A stretch of DNA of 64,000 nt from Cokeromyces recurvatus (GCF_025118155.1 NW_026251407.1:124001-188000), one strand, 5' to 3'. Positions 1 through 11,338 are shown, counted from the stretch's first letter. The notes: generated by a model from the letters alone, not told the origin. Made by a program: numbers and translations.

Positions 1-52
1 TGACGCAAAAAAATGCGTTTGATGCTAAATTTGGAAACTTGTTCTCCTTTAC

Positions 53-96
<44 letters not shown>

Positions 97-168
97 TTAT
101 AAATATAAAGCATTCATTTTCTTTTCTCTTCTCTTATTTCTTTTTTTTTTTTTTGTTTTACTCATTAT
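1..168. other. Kinase upstream region with poly(A) tract
   Basis: A run of about 32 A residues lies at 61-92, followed by a pyrimidine-rich stretch just before the kinase start. This A-tract plus T/C-rich leader recurs upstream of other genes here and probably forms a nucleosome-depleted promoter. No other gene is visible at this edge. Confidence 0.4.
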
Positions 169-1230
169 TTGCTTTTTATAATGACAAAGACAAGTATTGA
201 AAAGAAAGAAGAATTACCTATCGGAACATTAATTGGAGACTTGGAAATAGTTAAATTGTTAAATAATGGAGTTTATGGGCAAGTTTATATGGCACGAAAT
301 ATTAAAACATTCGAGAGATATGCAATCAAGTCTTTTCCTCCTAATAAAAGTCTCGACTCGATTCAAAGAAATGAAATCATGTTACACTCGTACCTTTCGG
401 ACCATCCACACATCATCCGACTTGAAAAAATAGTGACAACAGCTAATAATTGGACGCATGCTGTACTTGAGTATGGATCTGAAGGAGATCTCTTTTCAGC
501 TATAACAGAAAAAAATCTTTATTATGGAAATCACAAGCTAATCAAAAGTGTCTTTTTACAACTTATTGTTGCAGTTCGTTATTGTCATGATAATCACATC
601 TTCCACAGAGATTTAAAACCTGAAAATATACTTGTGTTTAATAAAGGTCATCACATTAAATTGACTGATTTTGGACTCGCAACTACGGATACATTATCAA
701 CCGATTTTGGATGCGGCTCAACATTTTATTTTTCACCTGAATGTTTAAATAATAAACGTGTTGCCTATGCAACTGCACCTAACGACGTATGGGCATTAGG
801 CATTATATTAATTAATTTATCAGCAGGACGAAATCCATGGAGACTCGCATCTTTAAATGATGATACATTCTGTGCCTTTGTTCATGATCCTAATATACTC
901 TTAAAGATATTACCTATCTCAAGTGAACTCAATCATATACTTCAACGTATCCTTTGTCTTGATCCTTCACAGAGAATATCATTAAATGAATTATACACCT
1001 CTATTCAGCAATGTACTTATTTTACTCGTACACCAGAAGTGATTCAATATGAAGATTTATCTTTATCACCTCCTATTACACCTGAACGAGATATGAGTAG
1101 CAGCATTTCTTCTTCTTCTTCTTATTCTTCTTCTGTTACAACAACAGATGAAGGAAAAAATCATGTTGATTATCTTTTTCCCAAAAAAGGTGAAAATCTG
1201 GACTCACATTATATTCAAGTCATGATCTAG
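169..1230 (+). CDS. Serine/threonine protein kinase, Ran1/Ksp1/Sks1-like
   Basis: Single-exon protein kinase of 353 residues; a second in-frame ATG at 181 gives 349 residues and may be the real start, since the first four residues add nothing conserved. Visible motifs: glycine-rich loop NNGVYGQV (first glycine of the usual GxGxxG replaced by Asn), ATP-binding Lys in AIKSF (K54), catalytic HRDLKPEN (from residue 146), DFG (from residue 167), a GCGSTFYFSPE activation/P+1 segment, and the NDVWALGIIL helix. The domain ends near residue 285; the tail is Ser-rich with a poly-Ser block around residue 313-325. Fungal kinases of this compact type (Ran1/Pat1, Ksp1, Sks1) regulate nutrient response and differentiation; the subfamily is inferred from overall feel, while kinase identity is certain. 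Upstream is a poly(A) tract and CT-rich leader. Confidence 0.85.
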   Translation: MLFIMTKTSIEKKEELPIGTLIGDLEIVKLLNNGVYGQVYMARNIKTFERYAIKSFPPNKSLDSIQRNEIMLHSYLSDHPHIIRLEKIVTTANNWTHAVLEYGSEGDLFSAITEKNLYYGNHKLIKSVFLQLIVAVRYCHDNHIFHRDLKPENILVFNKGHHIKLTDFGLATTDTLSTDFGCGSTFYFSPECLNNKRVAYATAPNDVWALGIILINLSAGRNPWRLASLNDDTFCAFVHDPNILLKILPISSELNHILQRILCLDPSQRISLNELYTSIQQCTYFTRTPEVIQYEDLSLSPPITPERDMSSSISSSSSYSSSVTTTDEGKNHVDYLFPKKGENLDSHYIQVMI

Positions 1231-2257
1231 ACTTTTTTTTTTTTTTTAATTATTTCTCACATATATCATTGCCTGCAACTCTCCTTATATTATGCATTTA
1301 TACCTTTTTTTTTTCTTCACTAGACTCTTATATTTATATATACAAATATTTGTTTTTTTTTCTTTTATGTTCATGACCATTCTTATTCCATTTGTTTAAA
1401 TACCTCAAAATTTATACATGTATATCCTCATGCATCTCTTTATCTTATGTAAGCAGCATTATTTACTCTTATATAATTATATAAATAAATAAATAGTGAT
1501 ATTGTAGATCCTCTTTTTTTTTTCAATTATTAAATAGCAGAAAACGCTTAATTCTAAATATAGAAACGCCAAGCTTCATTTTATTTTTATTTTTTGATTG
1601 GTTATTAAATTATGCAACATTGTCAAAAAAAAAAGGGGGGCTGCCAACAAGAAGCTGTATAGTGTCGACTACTTATTACTAGAGTTAACTTTATGATTTT
1701 ACTGAATTGATTATCTTCTTCTTCTACTAGTCTATAACGTCCTTGTGAAGTTTTATTTACTTGATTTAAGGCGATTATCGGCCATGGTTTACTATGTTGT
1801 TGTTGTTTTTGCCTTTAGTAGACTTTAATGAATTTATTAAAACTACCTATAAAGAACAGCAAGCGGCTTGTTTCATATCTTCTATAACTGAAGCCTTCCT
1901 TTTTTTTTAAAAAAAAAAAAACACAAATAATAATTAAAAATGAGTATTTTTTTATTATTATTCTTATTATTTCAAAAAGAAAGCAGAAGAAGTATATTTA
2001 TATATACAAATACGGTTAATATTGTTTCGTAACAAGAATATTATATAATCATGATATCGCTTGACAATAATAAAAACTAACTAAAATAGATGTATATGTA
2101 TATATTTTATTATTAAATAGAAAAAGGAGGAGTGTTATGAATCTTATGTAATAAGTTATGATTTCTATTAAAAAAAAAATAAGTCTAATATTATTATTTA
2201 CATACAAGAAGATTTGTTCTCTCTTTTTTTTTCTTTTTTTTTTTGCTTTTTTTTGCT
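1231..2257. other. Intergenic region between kinase and GPD genes
   Basis: Convergent 3' flanks, AT-rich with T-runs. On the minus strand about 1638-1815 reads as an open, normal-composition peptide (contains KPWPIIALNQVNK and GRYRLVEEEDNQFSK) that ends in a T-run stop at its C-terminal side and has stops upstream. It looks like a leftover coding fragment; see the separate entry. Nothing else is supported. Confidence 0.4.
1638..1815 (-). pseudogene. Possible decayed coding fragment, unknown family
   Basis: Reading the minus strand from about 1815 down to 1638 gives roughly 58 residues without a stop, with protein-like composition (QQQHSKPWPIIALNQVNK, then RYRLVEEEDNQFSKIIK, then LVISSRHYTASCWQPP). 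Stops lie immediately upstream and there is no obvious start or splice context. I do not recognise the family. It may be a gene remnant or an unannotated exon; a chance open frame is also possible in a sequence this short. Confidence 0.25.
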
Positions 2258-3319
2258 TTAAATATCGATGACGATGGCTTCAGGAGAAAGGCCTTCATAG
2301 ACGATACGATAAACAGTACTAAAGAGAGGAAATTCATGTTCCATATTTCTTGCCTTCAAGAATTGATTAACCTCTTGTGCAGTTAAGGTACCTTGAAGTT
2401 TTTGACCATTCAAGAGCTCAGCTTCTAAAAGTTCAATTGGTTTACGTGTCAAGACAAAGGCCTCAGCGACCTTTCGATTACGACCTCCATTGCAGGTAGT
2501 GATCAAATCAGCCGCCCCACAAGATTCAAAGAAGGTCTCTGTTTGAACACTTTCACCAAAGAAGGTTTGACCAAATTTACGCATCTCCATGAGACCTAAG
2601 CGTATGATAGCTGCCTTCGTGTTACTGCCATGTCCTAAGCCATCCGAGAAACCAGCTCCGACAGCGACCACATTCTTTAAGGCACCACAGAGTTGCACAC
2701 CGATAGGATCTTGAATGACATTGATACGAAAATAAGGTGTATCAAAGAGCCTTTTAAAGATAAGACCTTGTTCTATGTCTTCACACCCAATTGTGGATTC
2801 ACAAAACTTTTCCATAGCGACTTCATTTGCAATGTTAGCTCCACTCAGAGCAGCACAAGGTATATTTAAGCTACGAGCAATCTCTTCAGAGAAGAGTCGA
2901 GTTCCCTCAGGGGTAATCTCGAGACCTTTGATCAAGGAGATGGCGCGAGCACCAGGTGCTAAATGTCCCTTCATTCTCTCACAGACACCATGAATAAATT
3001 GATGTGGCACTACAAAGACAACTAAAGTAGCATCTTGACAGGCAGTAACAAGATCAGGTATAGCAATGATATTATGAGGTAACTTGACCCCCTTTAAATA
3101 TTTTACATTCTCATGTTCTTCATTAATAATCTCTGTTAAATTTCGTCCCTTAATTTGTTCTTCAAAGACCCATTGACGTACAATGGGTTCAAAGTGATCC
3201 AAATGTCTCATTGTGTTTGTACCAATAATTTTCGCAATAGCAGAACCCCAGTTACCAGAACCAATGATGGATACCTTTTCAAGTTGTGTTTTAGTAGAAG
3301 ACATAGTATTGTTTAACAA
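2258..3319 (-). CDS. GPD1: Glycerol-3-phosphate dehydrogenase (NAD+), cytosolic
   Basis: Reduces dihydroxyacetone phosphate to glycerol 3-phosphate with NADH, feeding glycerol production, redox balance and phospholipid synthesis. Intronless; 353 residues from the first ATG, 348 from the second at 3304, which is the more likely start (MSSTKTQ...). The N-terminus carries the dinucleotide-binding motif GSGNWGSAIA; the middle has VVFVVPHQF and SGANIANEVA; the catalytic domain shows GALKNVVAVGAGFSDGLG with the conserved active-site Lys, then SNTKAAIIRLG and CNGGRNRKVAEAF. Length matches the family (about 340-390). No peroxisomal or mitochondrial targeting sequence is evident. Downstream it converges with the upstream kinase gene across about 1 kb. 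Identity is very secure. Confidence 0.95.
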   Translation of the reverse strand: MLNNTMSSTKTQLEKVSIIGSGNWGSAIAKIIGTNTMRHLDHFEPIVRQWVFEEQIKGRNLTEIINEEHENVKYLKGVKLPHNIIAIPDLVTACQDATLVVFVVPHQFIHGVCERMKGHLAPGARAISLIKGLEITPEGTRLFSEEIARSLNIPCAALSGANIANEVAMEKFCESTIGCEDIEQGLIFKRLFDTPYFRINVIQDPIGVQLCGALKNVVAVGAGFSDGLGHGSNTKAAIIRLGLMEMRKFGQTFFGESVQTETFFESCGAADLITTCNGGRNRKVAEAFVLTRKPIELLEAELLNGQKLQGTLTAQEVNQFLKARNMEHEFPLFSTVYRIVYEGLSPEAIVIDI

Positions 3320-4333
3320 GAAAAAAAAATTTTTTTGGTAATGATAAAGGAAAAAGATAGATAAAGGAAGAAAGCCTTTATTATTATTATTGAAGTCATA
3401 TATTTATATAATATGAATAAACAAATATATACATACATGTATTTTTTTTTAATAACGGACAACTCCGGTTGCGGGGTCAAATCAAACAACTAGAAGCTAA
3501 ATCATGTTTTTTTAGTGGATTTTTTTTTTTTATTAAACTGAAACCCAAAATACCTCCACAAGAAAAAAAGAAAAGAGAAGAGAGAGGGAGAGGGAAAAGA
3601 AAGGAAATACATCTACTTTTTCTGCTAATTTCTATCTTAATTTGAGACATTTACAAAAAAGATCGTATAATGCAAACTATCTATGTACAGAATAAGGGAC
3701 TTTTTTTTTTTGGTATAGCAAAAGATTACTTGTAGACTGCTATGACGTGAAGGATTGAAAATACGGAGATTAAAAATAAGATAAAAAAAAAAGTTTAAAA
3801 TGGACTGTGAATTTATAGTATATATTATTAACATTGATGATTGACACCTTCCTTTAACTCCTCTCATTTTCTTCCTTCCCCCCCCCACCTCTCCCAGTTC
3901 TTTTTACTGACTAACTTCAAATTCTTATCTTATTTACATATCAAGACACGTATATATAATTATCGGTGTTTTAAAAGGACTTGACACTCATCATTGCCAT
4001 TTATTATCTTTATCCATAATAAAATGACAGTATTTTACGTTCATTAAAGTTGGCACTTTTATTATACAATTGAATTCATCTATAATATGCATACGTGTAT
4101 GTGGGTTTTTATTCATCTCGAATGATCGATTATTAAATAAAACACAACTACTGAATATTATGCCGGTAGTTTTAATAGTTTAAAGAAGGTAACATACATA
4201 GGTTATGTTACAGTTACTAATTTTATTATTGAATTTCCGTATATCATTAATAAAGTTTCCTTTCTTTTCATACGAATTTTTGAACCCTTTAAAATTTTAA
4301 CTACAGTAATATGAACGAAGAAGGAAAGGGGGG

Positions 4334-4378
<45 letters not shown>

Positions 4379-4712
4379 AAGTTACCGCTACATGTCAATA
4401 ATGTAATACCAGCATATTATAATTATTAATAAATTAATATATAAACGTGGTTTCTTTTTTTTTCGAAGGTTATTATAGTGGGCGGTAATAAAAGACTATA
4501 TAGTGTAATGTAGTACTGCGTGTGTATGATAAATGGTTACCGAGAATAATTTATTGCTTGAATAAATCCAGAAATTTGGGAAATTTTATTAGCATAAATT
4601 AAGGGGAAGAAAATGTTTGCTAAAGGAGGTTTACAATTCATAAAATTGCTGGATACATTCTTGCCACTAGTTTTTTTTTTTGTTCTTCTTCTCTTACCCT
4701 TTTATATAAATA
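3320..4712. other. Intergenic, divergent promoter region
   Basis: About 1.4 kb between divergent genes (GPD on minus, small membrane protein on plus). Very AT-rich, with a poly(A) tract of about 37 bases at 4339-4375 and a CT-rich leader just before 4713. Short open frames here are low-complexity and unconvincing. I see no gene. Confidence 0.4.
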
Positions 4713-5480
4713 ATGACTACTAGTAAATGCTATAAGACATCTTCTTTAGTAACACATTGTTATTATCATCATCATAATAGTAGTTTGATAATAAATAAAA
4801 GGAAAAAAAAATCAAAGAGTTGGAATTGCTGTAAAAAGTCTAACATATTACCAACAACAAGGATACAAAGATGGCATTCAATAGGTCAAAATAAAAGAAG
4901 ATGGTCTTCGTCAAGTTTTAAAAAAATAATGAATTCCTATCGAAAGAGTGATTGTTGCAAGAACAAAATTGAGTCCCTTTTATATTATTATTCGTCTGCG
5001 GCTCTATTTCGACAAAGAACTATCTCAACTTTAGAATCATCTTCTTTTATTTATAACAAGAAGAAGCTTTATTATCCACTAAAAAATGAAATAGAAGACA
5101 TTATCTCTATCTATTCACAAGAGAATCATCCTTACATCTTTCATACTCAATCATTATTATTTTTATTTGGTTTCTTATTTTTCCCTTGTTGGTGGATAGG
5201 CGGTTATTTTATAAAGATGGATAACAGTCATCATGATTTAGAAAAAAAGACGAGTCATGATGATAATTCCGTCTATGTGCATTCTTCTTTATTGGCAAAT
5301 GGTAAGACTACAACTAAAAAACTAGTATGGATTCCATCTTCTTCTTCTCCTACAAGTCATCTTTATCAATCCAATTATAATGACTTGTTTTATAAAGGGA
5401 ATAGAATGATGAGTATTATATCTATTGGTCTTGTTATCGTTATTTTGAGCTTATTTTTATGGTATTTTTTAGAAGTTTAA
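4713..5480 (+). CDS. Small membrane protein with two C-terminal TM segments
   Basis: Intronless, 255 residues, family not firmly recognised. The first 140 residues are basic and Ser/Lys/His-rich without a clear domain. A hydrophobic segment lies around residues 145-170 (LLFLFGFLFFPCWWIGGYF) and a second at the very C-terminus (residues 230-255, ending LFLWYFLEV). Between them is a hydrophilic, Ser/His-rich loop. The FFPCWWIGG-type motif resembles short conserved fungal membrane proteins of unknown function in which a Pro-x-Trp-Trp motif sits in the first TM helix; this comparison is from memory and tentative. No signal peptide. Good codon composition over the full length and an isolated frame support a real gene. 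Confidence 0.6.
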   Translation: MTTSKCYKTSSLVTHCYYHHHNSSLIINKRKKKSKSWNCCKKSNILPTTRIQRWHSIGQNKRRWSSSSFKKIMNSYRKSDCCKNKIESLLYYYSSAALFRQRTISTLESSSFIYNKKKLYYPLKNEIEDIISIYSQENHPYIFHTQSLLFLFGFLFFPCWWIGGYFIKMDNSHHDLEKKTSHDDNSVYVHSSLLANGKTTTKKLVWIPSSSSPTSHLYQSNYNDLFYKGNRMMSIISIGLVIVILSLFLWYFLEV

Positions 5481-7038
5481 AATATATATATGTGTATATA
5501 GTAAAATGGCATATATTTTTATAATTTATGAATAGTTTTTTTTTTTTTTTTTTTTTTTTTTGATTCATTGGCTTGGTATTATTTATAGTATCGTCTTTTT
5601 TATTTATTTATTTGAATGATATCGTGTTATATTATCACTTGATTAAAATGATTGTCGTGGTTCCTGAGAGCTATTATCTGTAGAAATAGTAGATTATTGA
5701 TTTGCTGTTGTTGTTGTTTAGTGGGATAGAAAGAAGAAGTATCCATTATAGTTTGTGATCGCTGTGAATTCGTACAATGAATGAACTGCAGAAGATGAAT
5801 AAAAGTTTGGATAAGCAACAGAAGACGTTTCAACATGAAAAGCTTCCAGTTCTTAGGTTTCTTCAGATGCAGTTTTTAATCCCTTTCTATACTCTACCAA
5901 CAGATTCAGTAACTGCGTTATTGTTGGCTCGGCTAGTTATGAGGCTTTTTTTTTTCCTCATTCGATAACAATATTTCGTAAGAGACTATCGATCATGACA
6001 CGAAAATTTTGCTGCTTTTTAACAGTATCATTTATTAAACCCTCTATGGATATGAAGGTATCATCTTCGAAGTGAGGAGAGAAAAGATGTTAGGAATCAG
6101 TATTAGAAGATATGGTAAAGTCTTGTTTTTATTAAAATAAGATAAAGTATATGTTTAAAGTATTTTAAATGATTTATTTATTTTCTTTTTTTTAATAATA
6201 GATCTGTGTTATATCTCTATTAAGTTATCAGAATAAAAATGAATAAAAAAAGTCAATGAGGCCAAAGAATAGTTCTAGAAAGTTGGTTATTTTTATTTAT
6301 GATTTTATATGATGGGTGTATTAACACAAGAATATTTGAGGTCAGAAAGGAATTAGAAAGTATTTAGTTGTGACCGAATTATATGTAATAATGTCAATGA
6401 AATGTAGAACATCCTTAGTAAATTTATAGACCATGAAGAAGTATATACAAATAAGTTGGAATCCATTCTTCCTTATATTATTTGTCTTAGGTACTTTTAA
6501 TAAAGGGTAATAGTTAACTCTGATTACACTTTATCTCGACAATTGTTGAATTATTGTATTTTCTGGCTTAAAATACGCCTGTAACTCTCATTTTAATGAT
6601 AAATCCAATCCGTAGTATTCTTCAGTTTACATGGCTAAGCTTTGATAACAAATATTTGATGTGGAAATTAATAGGGCAATACTAAATTTGCATGTTTGAT
6701 TATTGTTTCAATTTCTGAAGTATTTATACCTTTCTACCTTTCTTGCCCAACTACCAATGATAAAAGGATTCATAGATCCATTTTATGAGTCATGTTTAGC
6801 CACCAAGTCAATACCCTTGACGCCTTCATTAAGGTAGTTGATTTTTTTAATACTGCTTAGTTTATTTAATGTATTAAATATAATAAATCTACTATCCATT
6901 TCATGCTGTTACCTGCGCTACCTACCTTTGTGTCCTTATCATTAAGTTCGTTACTCGTACTACTATCACTTTCGTCTATTAGTAAGGTTTCCCTTGAGTT
7001 ATTATTTATTATCCTTTCTTTATCTTAAAGATGTGTTC

Positions 7039-7078
<40 letters not shown>

Positions 7079-7735
7079 ATCTGCTTATTTTATTTTATTT
7101 TTTTAAGTTATTATTACTAATAATAAATACAGCGAATTCTTCCGAATTTTGTAAAAGAAAATATAACTATCGTTTTATAAATCTATTAATGAAGCAACTT
7201 AAAAATAATTAATATGTATAAACTGATGGTCATGAATATATATGGTGAAATAAGCAATGATTATATCTGTATAATTAACAGGCGGTATTAGTTATATTTA
7301 TTATTCATGATATTGGAACATTGAAGATATATACACATATATATATTATGAAGACAATTGCTTTATTTTTCATATTTAGGCATAAAAAAGCTACTAATAC
7401 TGTACTTATTAAGCATATTAAACATCTACATAAAATATGTACAGTATTTCATTAGAGTAGGAAGAAGAGAAGTATATTATATATTCCACAAATGAGATAA
7501 TATTTATCCATGTATATTATTTAGCTTTTCTGATAATTTTTGATTGGTAGACAATATAATTGTTACTACTTCACTGATAATCTTTACACTCATATTCATA
7601 TCATTATATTTTTTTTCTTTTCTCTTCTTTCTCTTATTGATAATCTATAAATATTTGCATTCATATTTTCTCTTGCTATAAGGCTTTCATGATGATGGAT
7701 TTATTAGCGGATAATGAAAATTTGCTATAATTTTT

Positions 7736-7776
<41 letters not shown>

Positions 7777-7841
7777 ACGTAGACGAGGACTTCAGTACAT
7801 TTTTTTTTTCTTTTTTTTTTTGTAACTCATTAAATTATATA
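5481..7841. other. Gene-poor region with decayed minus-strand coding remnants
   Basis: 2.3 kb without an intact gene. Poly(T) at about 5537-5561 and poly(A) at about 7039-7075 and 7738-7772. The minus strand from about 6985 to 5630 shows several adjoining protein-like stretches interrupted by stops and frame changes (see the pseudogene entry). The final 100 bases before 7842 are the Ubc13 promoter (T-rich). Confidence 0.4.
5630..6985 (-). pseudogene. Degenerate minus-strand gene remnant, unknown family
   Basis: Reading right to left on the minus strand, protein-like segments appear one after another: LLIDESDSSTSNELNDKD...GNSMKWIVDLLYLIH then a stop (about 6980-6860); NYLNEGVKGIDLVAKHDS, stop, then NPFIIGSWARKVERYKYF (about 6841-6715); TEEYYGLDLSLK, stop, ELQAYFKPENTIIQQLSR, stop (about 6625-6540); FSPHFEDDTFISIEGL then NDTVKKQQNFRVMIDSLLR (about 6090-5970); LAEPTITQLLNLLVEYRKG (about 5940-5880). 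Multiple in-frame stops and frame changes indicate decay rather than splicing. I do not recognise the protein; an inactivated transposon protein or a dead host gene are both possible. Confidence 0.35.
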
Positions 7842-8611
<770 letters not shown>

Positions 8612-9747
8612 TATAATATGATATATGTTTACATATAAAAGAAAAAAAAATAATAAAAAAAAAAAGAAAGAAAGAATTACATGTACACATATTTCCCATT
8701 TCCTTATTTTCCTTTCTACGTTTAAAATATACATTTTATTATTAATAAAATTTAAACCCAATGAGCACATTGACTATTTTCCCTTCTACGATTAAATTGC
8801 ATATTTAAACTTACTTTTGATCTTTAGTAAACAGAGGGTATCTAAATGATGCTACTGAGCTACCCAGATCTGTTCAACAAAATAGGAGTAAAAAAAGAAA
8901 CTAAACAAAAAAGAAAAAAACCTCTTTGCAAGAAATACAAGGTAAAAATGAAAGATAGAGAAAAAGTAAAAAGAACTATTTGTGTATAGCCAGCAACTGA
9001 TTAAGGCCATTTGGATTAAGAGTAATATATTCTAATTGATGCATAGCTTGAAGAGCTTTAATAATATTACTTTCTTATTAAGGCTTCAGGAGATTCAAAT
9101 ATCTATCTGATTTAATAGGTGCACTTGGATATAGAAATAAACCTAGCATTTGATGTATGTAAGACTACGATATAGAGTATATAAAGGGCTGATCATCATA
9201 GAGGTCAAGTGTTGTTTATTTAAATATATTTTATCTGTAACTATATTGTTCATACAGAGATAGCTAGCTTTGACTGTAGCTTTTCAGAATGAATTGCTAT
9301 TTTCGGAGAATACTAAGTATGAGAGAGAAGCGCTGAGATGCAAAAGTCGCGTAGAAGAACTTCGATTAATATATCACTAAACATGCTTTATAATATAGAA
9401 AATAAATAAGGAGGAATACAATTACAATAATAGTGTCATAAGCTAACTTTATATCCAAGAAGTCTATGACAGATATGAAATCACATTGCTTGCAAATTTT
9501 ATTACAAATTTCAGCTAGACAAAGAGTTTGATCTAAAGATTCTTATGCTTCATGAAAATCACCTTAAACTGTATTCAAAATTGAGCTGTATTGAGAGAGA
9601 GAGAGATGGATAAAGAGATTTTTGAACGATTTTTCTAAAAAAAAAGTGGAACTTTCTTTATTTTTTTTTTTTTTTTTTTTGATATTATTCTTTAAAATCA
9701 AAAAATACTACGGACACTACTATAAGCGATAAAAAGTAAAAAGGAAA
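8612..9747. other. Intergenic with decayed minus-strand gene
   Basis: Between Ubc13 and tRNA-Glu. Most of 8990-9610 reads as remnants of a protein-coding gene on the minus strand (see next entry). The rest is AT-rich, with a (GA)n stretch around 9595-9606 and a T-run at about 9660-9680. Confidence 0.45.
8987..9610 (-). pseudogene. Pseudogene of an alpha-helical protein, unknown family
   Basis: On the minus strand from about 9570 the translation gives GDFHEA, stop, ESLDQTLCLAEICNKICK..CDFISVIDFLDIKLAYD, a possible intron or frame change, then FSDILIEVLLRDFCISALLSH, stop, PKIAIHSEKLQSKLAISV, then HQMLGLFLYPSAPIKSDRYL...LLKP, two stops, and finally ESNIIKALQAMHQLEYITL...GLNQLLAIHK with a proper terminal stop at about 8987. 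Segment composition and order are clearly those of one real protein, while at least five stops or frame breaks make it non-functional. The leucine-rich helical character suggests a TPR/HEAT-like scaffold, but I do not recognise it. Confidence 0.5.
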
Positions 9748-9819
9748 TTCCCCATCGGGGAGTCGAACCCCGGCCGTGTCGGTGAAAGCGACAAATCCTA
9801 GCCGTTGGACCAATGAGGA
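9748..9819 (-). tRNA. tRNA-Glu (anticodon UUC)
   Basis: Reverse complement folds as a cloverleaf of 72 nt: acceptor stem TCCTCAT paired with ATGGGGA plus discriminator A, D arm with GGTCCAACGGCTAGGA, anticodon loop CTTTCAC giving anticodon TTC, and T arm GGGGTTCGACTCCCC. No intron. Sequence features are those of eukaryotic tRNA-Glu, including internal A and B boxes. A T-rich stretch follows its 3' side. Confidence 0.95.
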
Positions 9820-10857
9820 TTTTACATTTAATGAAAGAAAAAACTAATATATAATGATAGATAATCAAATCACCGGACAGTCACGTGACACTGCGGTATT
9901 TTTCGAGCTATCATGCTAATGTCCGGTTATGGTTTTTATCGCATACTGTTTGTGAGTTTAATTAATCAATTTAAATTAAATGGTTGTAGGCATAAATTTG
10001 ATTTCTCCTAGTTAATTTGTAGAGGATAATACTATTTGATATAAAGTAGTTTCTTTAGACAACCGTGGATTCAACAATGAATGCATCTTTTACTAGAAAT
10101 TATAATAATAGAGTATGATGACGTTATCAGCTAATTATTAATGCTGCATAAAGTTATTTTAACCAGCTATAATTAATTACACAATATTATTTAATTATAA
10201 TGTGCTTATTCTTTTCTTCAACTATTATACAGAGTTATAAATAGAATAAATACCTCCAATTAAATAATAATATGTGATATGATATAACTCGAAGATAAAC
10301 TTTTTATTATTATCCTAACAGTCAAGTTAAATATAGTAGTTTCCTTAATTAATATTTATATTCGTACACGCAAAGTCCCTTTTATAGACTATTTTGATCC
10401 AAACATTTCATTCACAAGTTTAGAAAATATATACAGGACGAAACACTTGTAGCTCAGATATATTAATTATATGTCATTAGAATATAATCCTTTTGAAATA
10501 TATACGTGTTTATATATATATTTACTCATTATATGATGTGTAAATGTATCTATCAAATTATGTACTGAATTTGGTTTATATATCGCAGAAAAGTTGATTT
10601 TTTATTTATTTATTTATTTATTAGTTTATTTTTAAAAGAGCAGACTTACTTAACGTTTGCCTCAAAACTTATATTAAAATATGCTTCAGGACTATTATAA
10701 GTTATTATTTATTTATTTAACTGTACACTTTACTATTAAACGCTTATTATTAACATCATCAAAGGGTAAGTACTACGTTTTATTTTATTTTATTTCTTTC
10801 CATAAAAGAGAGTGTGAATACTATATTTCAAAAGAAAAGCCTATCACGATGTAAACG
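9820..10857. other. AT-rich intergenic with short palindromes
   Basis: No gene seen. At 9872-9927 an 8-bp inverted repeat (ACCGGACA ... TGTCCGGT) encloses a perfect 10-bp palindrome GTCACGTGAC at 9880-9889 that contains a CACGTG E-box. This lies about 50 bases upstream of the tRNA-Glu 5' end. The remainder is AT-rich with short direct (TTTA)n runs near 10605-10625. Confidence 0.4.
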
Positions 10858-11184
10858 CTATATAATAGATAAATCAGGTAACATTTGAATTTTTGACTCT
10901 TTTGTTGGATAATAAGATGAATCAAATATAATAAAATCATTATAATAATGGTCTTCAGTGACAAAGGTAGTAGTTGTTAATGACTGTTTATTATCATTAC
11001 AGAATAGTAAACAAGCTTCTTCTAATACTTGTTTGTCTGTCGACAATAATACATTTGATTCATGATCAGATGCTGTCGTTCTTTCTTCCTTTAGTAAAAA
11101 AGTATTTAAAGACGGTCTAGATACTAATAAATGGCTTATACTTGGTAATGGTATTTGCTTATTTTTACTATCTTTTACTATCAT
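10858..11184 (-). CDS. Small hypothetical protein
   Basis: Open frame of 108 residues from the ATG at 11184; an upstream ATG at 11262 adds a hydrophobic low-complexity stretch encoded by repeats and is less likely. The protein begins MIVKDSKNKQIPLPSISHLL and is Ser/Thr-rich, hydrophilic, without TM helix or cysteines in pairs. The motif LPSISHLL resembles short leader motifs seen in many fungal transcription factors, but no DNA-binding domain is present, so this is only a resemblance. It lies 155 bases downstream of the FYVE/ARM gene on the same strand, with a TATATATA run just upstream of 11184. Could be a small gene or a lost exon of a longer one. Confidence 0.4.
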   Translation of the reverse strand: MIVKDSKNKQIPLPSISHLLVSRPSLNTFLLKEERTTASDHESNVLLSTDKQVLEEACLLFCNDNKQSLTTTTFVTEDHYYNDFIIFDSSYYPTKESKIQMLPDLSII

Positions 11185-11338
11185 TTTAATAAATAAATAT
11201 ATTTGTATATATATATAAAAAAAAGGAATAAGGAGTAGGCGTTTCATTTTTTTTTTATACATTTACATATACATATACACATACAAGTATTTCATGTGTT
11301 TTCCTTTTTCCGTGTAACTCCTTTATTTATTGAAAAAG

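Noticed and set aside
3637..3888. 83-codon minus-strand open frame upstream of the GPD gene
   Set aside because: Low complexity, Phe/Lys-rich from A/T runs, no motif, and it lies in a promoter region.
6994..7212. 72-codon plus-strand frame containing a poly-Lys run
   Set aside because: The Lys run is just the poly(A) tract at about 7039-7075; no protein-like content outside it.
11185..11262. Upstream ATG extending the small hypothetical protein by a hydrophobic leader
   Set aside because: The leader is encoded by TATATA/A-run sequence that looks like promoter, and lacks a signal peptidase site.
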